64,000 nucleotides of DNA, from the NCBI RefSeq assembly GCF_030532195.1, contig NZ_JAUNLP010000001.1, forward strand, positions 582,889 to 646,888, in the 5' to 3' direction. The translations under genes were made by a program, and so were the position numbers. This document shows, piece by piece, positions 34,757 to 42,311 of the stretch (the stretch's first letter is position 1; every line of letters begins with the position of its first letter). This stretch comes from Corynebacterium sp. Lineage in GTDB: Bacteria; Actinomycetota; Actinomycetes; Mycobacteriales; Mycobacteriaceae. The notes below the pieces were generated by a model. That model saw nothing but the letters and a program-made list of their open reading frames with translations. It did not search any database and was not told the origin of the DNA.

Positions 34757-35272
34757 CTAGCCGTTTGAGTACGGCAAGGTGGCGGCGGCGATGGTCCAAT
34801 CGGCAAGGGTCTCGGGATTGTGGGTGGCGATGTGCTGATCTTCCTGGCGTGCCCACATGTCCCAATGACCTTCGAAATGCATGTCGCGGGCCATAGCGCG
34901 CTCGAACCGCGTCTGGGTATCCAACTCAACCCAAATTCCCCATCCAGCACCGTCACCGACGCTGCGGGCGGCTGCGAGATTAGCCTGCGTAATGGCTCCG
35001 CAGCCTTCGATAATGAGAGAGGTATCAGGCGGGGTTGCTACCCACTCGGCAAGCGAGTTCGCATACCAGTCCCAGCGGCGGTATCCGCGCTTATCCGGGC
35101 TGAGAGCGGGATTGATGATGGATGCCGCCACTGCATTGGAAGCAGCCTCGAGGCCGCCCCAGCCTGGGTAGACATCCTCCAAGTGGATAACTGGCCAGCT
35201 CAGTACGCGGTGAAATTTGGCCGCAAGGGTGGTCTTGCCGCTGCCGGAGCGGCCGTCGATAAGCAGAATCAT
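34757..35272 (-). CDS. Small P-loop kinase-like NTPase
   Basis: 171 residues starting MILLIDGRSGSGKTTLA, whose Walker A loop is at 7-15. A DVYPGWGG segment (about 33-40), the hydrophobic LIIEGCGAI strand and a late WVELDTQTRFERA helix resemble uridine kinase/shikimate kinase-like proteins of corynebacteria. The substrate is unknown. The start is 4 bases after the ecfT stop, so it belongs to the ECF transporter transcript, possibly acting on the imported compound; that link is inference. Confidence 0.78.
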   Translation of the reverse strand: MILLIDGRSGSGKTTLAAKFHRVLSWPVIHLEDVYPGWGGLEAASNAVAASIINPALSPDKRGYRRWDWYANSLAEWVATPPDTSLIIEGCGAITQANLAAARSVGDGAGWGIWVELDTQTRFERAMARDMHFEGHWDMWARQEDQHIATHNPETLADWTIAAATLPYSNG

Positions 35273-35276
35273 CGCT

Positions 35277-36119
35277 CTATGTGACTCCGAACAGACGGAA
35301 CTCGCCAGCCCACACCGAGATACCAATCGCGGCGGCCGCGATGGCGAGGCAGACAATGATGGTGAGGTAGTCACGCGGTGCCATGGTGGATTTGTGCCAC
35401 CACGTGCGTTTAATGGGAGCGCCGAAACCGCGGGCTTCCATGGCGGTGGCGAGCTTAGTGCCGCGGCGAAGAGCGAAGACCAGCAGCGCGAAAACCTGCG
35501 AGAGCGTCCGGCGGATAGCACCGTGATCGCCAAGCCCGCGGGCGCGGCGAGCCCGAGTGAGAGCCTGCCAGTCGTTGATAAAAAGCCCGATAAGCCGGAC
35601 GCTTGCGACTGTGGCCAGCACAAATCGCGTGGGCAGACGCAGAATTTGCGCCAGGCCATTGCCCAGGTCTGTGGAGTCAATGTTGGCGGTCAACACAATG
35701 ACCGGCACACCGATGGCAAGCACGCGCAGCATAATCGCGATAGCCAGCGAGATGGAGTTATCAGTCACGTGCGCGAGCCAAAAGGAAAAGTATTCCCTGC
35801 CCTCGGGGTTGCCGTAGAGCGCCATAGAGATGCCGGAGATTGGAGTGGCAATCAGGATGGGCAAACAGCGTCCGAGGAAGCGGCGGAAGCCCAGGCCGGA
35901 AAATGGGACGAGAAACAGTGTGCATGCAAGCGCGACGGCTGCCGAGACCCAGTCGATAGAAATCAGCAGCGGTGTGGTCAGCGCAAAGAGTCCCAGCACG
36001 CGCGCCACCGGATTGACGGTGGCGAGATACGGCATGTCTTTGCGATCACCACGCGTTTCCGCGGCAGCGCGGGACACATCGATATCCGCAGTGGTGGAAT
36101 GATTATTCGCCGAATTCAT
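35277..36119 (-). CDS. ykoC: ECF transporter transmembrane component EcfT (YkoC-type)
   Basis: 280 residues from MNSANNHST, with GGAGG ten bases upstream. Membrane helices alternate through the first two thirds; the signature cytoplasmic coupling region carries ALTRARRARGLGD, the Ala-Arg-Gly motif that docks on the ATPases, followed by RRTLSQVFALLV and TKLATAMEARGFGAP. It couples ATP hydrolysis to movement of the substrate-binding S component. The first 17 bases overlap the ATPase gene, which indicates translational coupling. Confidence 0.88.
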   Translation of the reverse strand: MNSANNHSTTADIDVSRAAAETRGDRKDMPYLATVNPVARVLGLFALTTPLLISIDWVSAAVALACTLFLVPFSGLGFRRFLGRCLPILIATPISGISMALYGNPEGREYFSFWLAHVTDNSISLAIAIMLRVLAIGVPVIVLTANIDSTDLGNGLAQILRLPTRFVLATVASVRLIGLFINDWQALTRARRARGLGDHGAIRRTLSQVFALLVFALRRGTKLATAMEARGFGAPIKRTWWHKSTMAPRDYLTIIVCLAIAAAAIGISVWAGEFRLFGVT

Positions 36120-37695
36120 GCGCTTGCCTCCTCTCGCACGCCGCATCAGAGGCGCTGCCAGGCCGGGCGCTACCAGTATGGAAACCGTCCATATCCACCA
36201 CGTAATCCCCCATCGCCTCAATAACCAGCGGATCATGGGTGATGGACACGACGGTGCTACCGCTGTCGGCCAGCTGACGCAATAGCGTAAGCAGCTCGGT
36301 AAAAGTGCGTCGGTCCTGGCCAAACGTCGGCTCATCCAGAATGACAATATCCGGTGCAGTCGCCAGCATCGTCGCCACCGACAGTCGCCGTTTCTCCCCG
36401 CCAGAAAGCGAAAATGGATTGGCCTTAGTCAGGGCACTCAAGCGCAGGCGCTCAAGCAGTTCTTCAATGCGCTGATCAGCATTTTCACCAACTAGTTTCG
36501 GCCCCAGCTGCAACTCTTCCAACACGGTGCCAGTAACGAACTGATGCTCGGGATCCTGAAAAACCGTGCCAATTCGCGTGGCCAACTTCTTCGACGGCCA
36601 CTTCCACGGCGCACTATCTGGCTTCTGGCCGGCATGCGCCACCAACACTTTGCCACCCATCGGCTGCAGCAGCCCACCGAGAGTCAGCGCAAGCGTGGAC
36701 TTGCCGCTGCCATTTCGGCCAATGATGCAGGTCGAGGCTCCAGCTGGAATAGACACTGACACATCCGTGGCAATGGGCAAGCTGCCATCGCCACCGCTAA
36801 ACCACGATTTCTTCGCGCCATAGCCAATATCCAAACTGTGGCTGGCAATCGCAATATCGCCGGTCGGCCGTCCTGCCGAATCACACGCAACACGCTCAGC
36901 CGCCGGAAGTACAGGCGGGGCGCCGGGAATCCACACCCCAGCATCTGTCAGGACCTTCCCGTAGGACGACAGCACATAGTCTGGTGCGCCATCAGCAATA
37001 ACCCCATCCGGCCCGAGCACCACAATGCGATCAACAGCATCGACCCACGCATCAACGCGGTGCTCGACCACAATCAGCGCTGCACCCGTGCGGTCTGCCG
37101 CAGCAATCGCCGCATCTCGCAGCACCGGTACACCCTCGGGGTCAATGTTCGCCGTCGGCTCATCCAGGCAGATAATCCGCGCTCCCATCGCCAGCACACC
37201 AGCTAAGGCCAGGCGCTGCTTCTGCCCGCCCGAAAGCTTTCGTGTCGGATGATCCAGCGGCAGGTCCAACCCAACCATGTCCAGGCTGGCGCGCACTCTT
37301 CTACCAATTTCCACCGGATTGACACCGAGGTTTTCCGCACCGAAGGCAACGTCGTCGCCGATTCGGGCACTAATGGTCTGCGAATCGGGGTCCTGGAGCA
37401 CCAAGCCGACGACACCACGGGCGTCAGAGGTCGGACGACCATCAACGAGGAGTTCTCCGGAGGCTTCGCCATCGGAGTCGTCGCCAAGCACGCCTGCAAT
37501 GGCGGCGAGCAGCGTCGACTTTCCTACCCCCGACGCGCCGAGCAGTAGCACCTTTTCACCGCGCTCGATGTCGAGCGTGATGTCCCGCAGCACCGTAGCT
37601 TTTCGCCCCGCGTGCCGATAGCTGAAGCCACGTGCCTTTACCGCCAGGGCGTGTGCGCTTGACGACGGCCTCTGCGTCGACCCCTCTTGTGCCAC
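36103..37695 (-). CDS. ykoD: ECF transporter double ATPase (YkoD-type)
   Basis: 530 residues if begun at the GTG 37693-37695 (VAQEGSTQ), preceded by AGGAAA; the ORF upstream overlaps the S-component gene and is unlikely. Two ABC domains are fused: the first has LLLGASGVGKSTL, LSGGQKQRLALAG and IICLDEPTANID; the second has CIIGRNGSGKSTL, LSGGEKRRLSVAT and IVILDEPTFGQD. Fused EcfA1A2 with EcfT and a YkoE S component is the thiamine-precursor transporter layout. It powers import across the membrane. Confidence 0.9.
   Translation of the reverse strand: MAQEGSTQRPSSSAHALAVKARGFSYRHAGRKATVLRDITLDIERGEKVLLLGASGVGKSTLLAAIAGVLGDDSDGEASGELLVDGRPTSDARGVVGLVLQDPDSQTISARIGDDVAFGAENLGVNPVEIGRRVRASLDMVGLDLPLDHPTRKLSGGQKQRLALAGVLAMGARIICLDEPTANIDPEGVPVLRDAAIAAADRTGAALIVVEHRVDAWVDAVDRIVVLGPDGVIADGAPDYVLSSYGKVLTDAGVWIPGAPPVLPAAERVACDSAGRPTGDIAIASHSLDIGYGAKKSWFSGGDGSLPIATDVSVSIPAGASTCIIGRNGSGKSTLALTLGGLLQPMGGKVLVAHAGQKPDSAPWKWPSKKLATRIGTVFQDPEHQFVTGTVLEELQLGPKLVGENADQRIEELLERLRLSALTKANPFSLSGGEKRRLSVATMLATAPDIVILDEPTFGQDRRTFTELLTLLRQLADSGSTVVSITHDPLVIEAMGDYVVDMDGFHTGSARPGSASDAACERRQAHEFGE
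37657..37667 (+). repeat. GCTTKACGACG motif copy near the 5' end of ykoD
   Basis: GCTTGACGACG on the plus strand, opposite to the coding strand. It is one of the 13 copies listed in findings. Confidence 0.45.
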
Positions 37696-37705
37696 TTGTA
37701 ATTTC

Positions 37706-38314
37706 CTAGATGTCGTCGTGCCGCTCGCGTCCGATGGCGAACCTATCCAGCGCTCCGGTAGCCGCCAGGGCCTTGGCCAGGAAGTACGCCAGCACACCGG
37801 CCAGGATGGCACCTGAGAGCGCATTGGAAATCAGGTAGATGACGTTGAATTCGATGGTCTTGGCCAAGTTGCCCGTAAACAACTCGTAAGTCCACGCGCC
37901 GATGCCTGCCATCAGACCGGAGATAATGACGGTGGCCACGTTGTAGCGCTTGTACGCCAAAATCAAAAACACTAGTTCAGCGCCAAACCCCTGTGCCAGA
38001 CCGGAGTACAGGGTGGTGATACCCCACTGATTGCCAATTAGCGCAGAGACAGATGCCGCGATGACTTCGACGAAGATTGCAGCGCCTGGCTTACGGATGA
38101 TGTAGGTGCCCAGTGGCCCGCCGAGGAACCACATGCCGGCGACCAGACCACCCAGACCCGGGGTCAGCGCGTTGACGGCTTCGTAGCCGGCGCCACCGAT
38201 GATGTTCCAGATAACGAAGATGAGGCCCACGGCAACGCCGATGACGGCCGCGATGATGATGTCGATATTGCGCCAGGAGAGATTAGCGCGTGCTGCACTC
38301 GCCGAGTCTGTCAT
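37706..38314 (-). CDS. ykoE: ECF transporter substrate-binding component YkoE
   Basis: 202 residues, five to six membrane helices with the YkoE-family pattern IIIAAVIGVAVGLIFVIWN near the start, GLGGLVAGMWFLGGPLG, IRKPGAAIFVE and GLAQGFGAELVF. YkoE binds thiamine or its pyrimidine precursor. It leads the ykoE-ykoD-ykoC group, whose genes are 10 bases apart or overlapping. The ATG has TAGGAGC upstream. I see no TPP riboswitch before it, unlike thiC at 48,838, so control must differ or the ligand is not thiamine. Confidence 0.88.
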   Translation of the reverse strand: MTDSASAARANLSWRNIDIIIAAVIGVAVGLIFVIWNIIGGAGYEAVNALTPGLGGLVAGMWFLGGPLGTYIIRKPGAAIFVEVIAASVSALIGNQWGITTLYSGLAQGFGAELVFLILAYKRYNVATVIISGLMAGIGAWTYELFTGNLAKTIEFNVIYLISNALSGAILAGVLAYFLAKALAATGALDRFAIGRERHDDI

Positions 38315-38346
38315 CGATGATGCTCCTATAAATGATTTACACTTTG

Positions 38347-38385
38347 CGCTCTAGCGTATTGCAATTTTATGCTGTTACGCTCTAG
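38347..38385. promoter_or_regulatory. Direct repeat CGCTCTAG in the divergent ykoE promoter region
   Basis: CGCTCTAG occurs at 38347-38354 and 38378-38385, 31 bp apart start to start (about three helical turns), between the divergent ykoE and glycosyltransferase-like genes. It could bind a dimeric regulator. Inference only. Confidence 0.35.
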
Positions 38386-38431
38386 TTTTGAACTTCTGGC
38401 CAAGCCTACCGCGATGCTGCCACAGCCTCGA

Positions 38432-38437
38432 TACATT
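38432..38437 (+). promoter_or_regulatory. -10 hexamer of the 688-residue membrane protein gene
   Basis: TACATT lies 7 bases before the ATG at 38445, with no ribosome site; consistent with a leaderless transcript. Confidence 0.45.
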
Positions 38438-38444
38438 AGTAACC

Positions 38445-40511
38445 ATGAACAAAGCCGAACGGTCATCTTCTGCAGATACCTCAACTGACAATCAGCCTCA
38501 TCCCCCGGAGAAATCCGGCGAGATGCCAACTGCGGAATCTGTCGTAGGTACTGCCGAGAAATCTGGGTCTGAAAACCTCGAGGTCGACAACACTTCGACT
38601 CAGGAAAGTTCCAACCCATATTACCTTCCGAAACAGACCTTCGGTCGTAGACTAGATCTCTCCGCCAACCAGTGGTGGCCGTTCATTGGTGTCATCGTGC
38701 TGGTCCAGATCATTGCACGTGTGATGGTTATGACCACACATGGCTTCTACTGGGACGATTTCATCATCCTTGGCGATCTTTACGATCACTCCTTATTCAG
38801 CAAGGATTACCTGCTGCAAGATCACGACGGGCACTTGGCTCCGTTGTCATTCTTGGTTCAGGGCATTTTCCACACGATCGCCCCATGGAACTGGTGGCTA
38901 CCAGCGATTTCGATGTTGCTGATGACGGTGGTCACCACCGTGGCATCATCGCGACTTTTTGAACTCATCACCGGACGCACTTTGGTGTCGATGTTTCTTA
39001 TTGCGCTGGTCGCCTGGACTCCGCTGATGTTGCCGACTGACACCTGGTGGTCGGCTGCCGTCAACGCGCAGCCGTTCCACCTAATCTTCATCATCTTCAT
39101 GATTGTCTCCATCCGCACAACGGTGCGCCGCTCGTATGGACCTCGCCCGTGGGAGTCAATCGGACTTTTCCTCCTGCTGCTCGTGGCATTGGGATTCTTT
39201 GAAAAGTCCCTGGCAATCGCCCCGATTTCCCTTATGGTCGTTGTCACCATCGCCTACATGGAACGCAGCAGTATTCTGCAGACTTTGCGTCGTGGTCTAA
39301 CTATCTGGATTCCCACCATGCTGCTTACCGGCGGTTGGGCGCTGTTGTACTACGTGGGCACAGCCAAGTCCAAAAGCTATATCGCCGAGCAGCTGCAGCC
39401 TGAACTCTTCTTCAACGGTTTGGGCCAGGTCTTTGCAGGCATGATTGGTGGTCCGACTGTATGGCAACGGTGGGCTCCGGGGCAGCCGTTTGCGTATGCA
39501 CCGTCGTCACTCATTGCACTCGGCGGCATTACGCTGCTGATTCTGTCCGCAACACTGATTGGTCGAGATTACCGCGGCTGGGCACCATGGACGCTGTCGG
39601 CGGCATATTTGTTCGCCACGTTGCTGGCGATCACCGCGTTCCGCTCTGGAGCGAACACGTCGGGCCTTCTGGCACACACGTTGCATTACTACGCCGATGT
39701 GGCACTCATCGCAGCAGTCTGCATTGCTATTTCCTTAGCTGGCACGCCGCCCGAGTCCGATGCACCAGCGCCACTTCCCGCGCGCACCCATATGCTCATT
39801 TGGGCGTTCGGTTTGGCGCTGAGCATCACCTCCACCATTTCGGTGTTCACTTATCGCGATGCGTGGTCCGATGACACCAATATGGAGTGGCTTTCCACCA
39901 CTCAGGCATCGCTCTCCCAGCTTCGGGAGGAAGCCGATGCCGCAGGCCCCGCCAAGGCCATCGACTACAACTTGATTGATCAGCCCGTCCCGTTCGAGAT
40001 TCTCGTGCCGGTAGCCGCACCGATGAACATGTACTCTCGCGTGTTCGACGGGGTCGACGACCGCCCGCCGTTTGCTCGCGTCACCGGACATCCGCGCATG
40101 TTCGACGCTAAGGGCACGCTAATCGACGCCAAGGTCTCTGAAATCACTCGTGTTCAAAGCGGCGATGTCGACAAATGCGGCCATCAGATCACCGTTGGCC
40201 CAGACGGCACGGCTTCAGAGGACATCGGCCTGGAGAACATCATCAAACTCGGTGACTGGGTCCTGGAGTTTCCCGCCACCGCATCCGAAGACATGGACGT
40301 GCGCCTTTCCCTGCCGAATCCATTTGAGACCGCAGAACAAACTCGCGCTGGTTCTACCGTCGTTGAGATGAATAATGAACTGCGCCCGCGCTACGTCTAC
40401 CTCAATGGTGGTGGCAACACTCTGCACATTGATGTAGAAAAGGCCACTCCGGGGGCAACGCTTTGTGTCGGCACGGGGGCGATTGGCCCCTTAGTTCCCG
40501 CAAACCGTTAA
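38445..40511 (+). CDS. Polytopic GT-C-like membrane protein, possible glycosyltransferase
   Basis: 688 residues. An N-terminal ~85-residue hydrophilic region rich in Ser, Thr, Pro and Glu precedes about 11-12 membrane helices (about 90-480). The first outer loop carries YWDDFIILGDLYDHS, with the paired acidic residues expected at the catalytic site of GT-C enzymes using lipid-linked sugars. The last ~200 residues lie outside the membrane and end in a beta-rich domain with two cysteines (DKCGHQ and TLCVG). The precise enzyme family is not recognised; a role in arabinan, mannan or protein glycosylation would fit a corynebacterial envelope but is inference. Confidence 0.72.
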   Translation: MNKAERSSSADTSTDNQPHPPEKSGEMPTAESVVGTAEKSGSENLEVDNTSTQESSNPYYLPKQTFGRRLDLSANQWWPFIGVIVLVQIIARVMVMTTHGFYWDDFIILGDLYDHSLFSKDYLLQDHDGHLAPLSFLVQGIFHTIAPWNWWLPAISMLLMTVVTTVASSRLFELITGRTLVSMFLIALVAWTPLMLPTDTWWSAAVNAQPFHLIFIIFMIVSIRTTVRRSYGPRPWESIGLFLLLLVALGFFEKSLAIAPISLMVVVTIAYMERSSILQTLRRGLTIWIPTMLLTGGWALLYYVGTAKSKSYIAEQLQPELFFNGLGQVFAGMIGGPTVWQRWAPGQPFAYAPSSLIALGGITLLILSATLIGRDYRGWAPWTLSAAYLFATLLAITAFRSGANTSGLLAHTLHYYADVALIAAVCIAISLAGTPPESDAPAPLPARTHMLIWAFGLALSITSTISVFTYRDAWSDDTNMEWLSTTQASLSQLREEADAAGPAKAIDYNLIDQPVPFEILVPVAAPMNMYSRVFDGVDDRPPFARVTGHPRMFDAKGTLIDAKVSEITRVQSGDVDKCGHQITVGPDGTASEDIGLENIIKLGDWVLEFPATASEDMDVRLSLPNPFETAEQTRAGSTVVEMNNELRPRYVYLNGGGNTLHIDVEKATPGATLCVGTGAIGPLVPANR

Positions 40512-40587
40512 GATTCCTCTAAGATATTGTAAGAAAAGTTCTTTAGCACCATGTAGCTATTGTTTTTCCGACAGAGGAGCCACATCC

Positions 40588-40803
40588 ATGCGTAACCGCA
40601 TCGCCGGCGCTATCGCCGCATCCGCCATTGCCGCAGCAGCCCTGGTCGCCTGCTCTCCCCCGAATGAGCAGGACTCCAACGTCACGGTCGGTGACCAGGA
40701 GAACCCGTCGATGTCTTACGAGCAGAAGACTTCGACCCCGGCATCCTCCGAGACTATGCCGGGTGAGGAAGAAATGATGCCGTCTGAGAACGCTCAGATG
40801 TAG
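40588..40803 (+). CDS. Small lipoprotein of unknown function
   Basis: 71 residues. A signal peptide with an Ala-rich core ends in the lipobox LVAC, with Cys at about 22; the 49-residue mature part is acidic and disordered (Ser, Glu, Pro, Thr, Met) with no cysteine besides the lipidated one. GAGGAGCC lies about 10 bases before the ATG. The gene stands 76 bases after the membrane protein gene and before a nested hairpin terminator. Function unknown. Confidence 0.75.
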   Translation: MRNRIAGAIAASAIAAAALVACSPPNEQDSNVTVGDQENPSMSYEQKTSTPASSETMPGEEEMMPSENAQM

Positions 40804-40820
40804 TTTCTGCACCACAAGCC

Positions 40821-40893
40821 AAAACTGCCAGTATCACTGAAGATTAAGAGCCGCTATTGTGGCGGCTTTTTCTTCACCGATACTGGCAGTTTT
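40821..40893 (+). terminator. Terminator nested in a longer inverted repeat
   Basis: The outer arms AAAACTGCCAGTATC (40821-40835) and GATACTGGCAGTTTT (40879-40893) are exactly complementary over 15 bp. Within them AGCCGC/GCGGCT followed by TTTTTC forms an intrinsic terminator for the lipoprotein gene. The outer arm tip AAACTGCCAG is shared with the inverted repeat at 2875-2949. Confidence 0.75.
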
Positions 40894-40948
40894 TGTATTT
40901 CAGGTGTTCGCTGCACGCGTTAGAAGCCACGCGTTGCAGACAAGTCAC

Positions 40949-42307
40949 CTAGGAGTATTCGAACTCCACAATGTCGGTATTGGCGCCGTTGCGCACCACG
41001 GCAGTGGTGTTGTCGCCTTCGACGTTGAGCTCCACCAAGAGGCTCGGCATGTGTTGCCCACTGCCTGCGCTAGACGGCGTGCCCGACTCACCCGCATCGT
41101 CGCCGACCAGCTGCGGATCGGTTGCGGTGACGCGGTAGCGCAGATAACCATTGCGCACGTCTTCAGTTTCCACGCGAGCCGAATGCAGCCAGGCAAATCG
41201 ACGTCGCAGTGCAATCAGCTGCTGGTAGGCGCGGAACAACTCCTCCCCCAGTGTGGAGAGCTCATCGGGGGTATCCGGGAACATCGGACGCACTTGATCA
41301 TCGCCGCCAATGCGCTCTTCCTTCGTTCCGGTATAGCCCTGCTCATCGCCGTAGTAAACCAGCGGCACGCCAGAAACAGTGAACAGAATCGTCGCTGCCA
41401 TCACTGCCTTGTCTGGCCCCACCTGTGTGGCAATGCGCGAGACATCGTGATTGCCCACAAAGGTCACCGGGATAAAGGTTTCACCGAAGGTGTTGTGACG
41501 CTTGAGAGTCCAGTCCAGCTCAAAGAAGTTCTCTTCCTTCAGCGAGGACCAAATGGCCTTCCACAGCTCGTACTCGGTCACCGCGTCCATCGACGAATCC
41601 GCAACAATTTGGGGGTAGTCACCATGAATCACTTCTCCGTAGAAGTACGCATGCGGATGCTTACTGCGCACCTGCGGCAGCACCTTGTGCCAGAATGTCG
41701 GATCCACCGCATAGGCCGCATCCAAGCGCCAACCATCAATGCCACGCTGCAGCCAGTAATCCATCACCTTCACCACGAATTCGACCGTGGCATCGCTGGT
41801 GTGATCAAACTCCACCAACGCCTCGTGACCTTCAAACACCGGCGCGGTGACATCGCCATTCGAGTGCGTGAAGGCAAAAAGCTGCGCCTCTGGAGACTCT
41901 GGGTCATTTTTCGCAGCTGCCAAAGCGGGTGCTTCTGCGCCGATGTGGTTGAAGACGCCGTCGAAAAGCACCTTGATACCGTGCTCGTGTGCGGCGGCGA
42001 TGACTGCCATCATGTCGTCCTCGGTACCGAGGCGGGAGTCGATGCGGTAGTAGTCCTCGGTATCGTAACCGTGGCTGGTGGATTCAAATACCGGCGCGAG
42101 CTGCAGCACGTTGAGTCCGAGTTCCTGGATATATGGGAGCCAGTTAATGAGCTGGCGGATTCGCCCCACCGGCGCTGCCTGTCGGTCCTTTTCACGGATG
42201 GGCGCGCCCACAAACCCCAGCGGATAGACATGCCATCCGATTGCCCATTTCGTCCACTCCGGCGCGTGTACAGCAGCTTGACCAGGGGCGTTGGAGTCCG
42301 TGGACAT
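40949..42307 (-). CDS. GH13 alpha-amylase-family enzyme
   Basis: 452 residues from MSTDSNAPG, with GAGAGGA upstream; the longer ORF overlaps the preceding gene. The four GH13 regions are present: DGVFNH (I), GWRLDAAYAVD with the nucleophile Asp (II), YFYGEVI with the acid/base Glu (III) and FVGNHD (IV). The start WTKWAIGWHVYPLGF and the short length suggest a cytoplasmic single-domain (A/B/C) enzyme acting on small maltooligosaccharides or sucrose-like sugars. No signal peptide. The substrate is not predictable. It follows the M20 peptidase gene by 4 bases and is probably co-transcribed with it. Confidence 0.88.
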   Translation of the reverse strand: MSTDSNAPGQAAVHAPEWTKWAIGWHVYPLGFVGAPIREKDRQAAPVGRIRQLINWLPYIQELGLNVLQLAPVFESTSHGYDTEDYYRIDSRLGTEDDMMAVIAAAHEHGIKVLFDGVFNHIGAEAPALAAAKNDPESPEAQLFAFTHSNGDVTAPVFEGHEALVEFDHTSDATVEFVVKVMDYWLQRGIDGWRLDAAYAVDPTFWHKVLPQVRSKHPHAYFYGEVIHGDYPQIVADSSMDAVTEYELWKAIWSSLKEENFFELDWTLKRHNTFGETFIPVTFVGNHDVSRIATQVGPDKAVMAATILFTVSGVPLVYYGDEQGYTGTKEERIGGDDQVRPMFPDTPDELSTLGEELFRAYQQLIALRRRFAWLHSARVETEDVRNGYLRYRVTATDPQLVGDDAGESGTPSSAGSGQHMPSLLVELNVEGDNTTAVVRNGANTDIVEFEYS

Positions 42308-42311
42308 TGTT

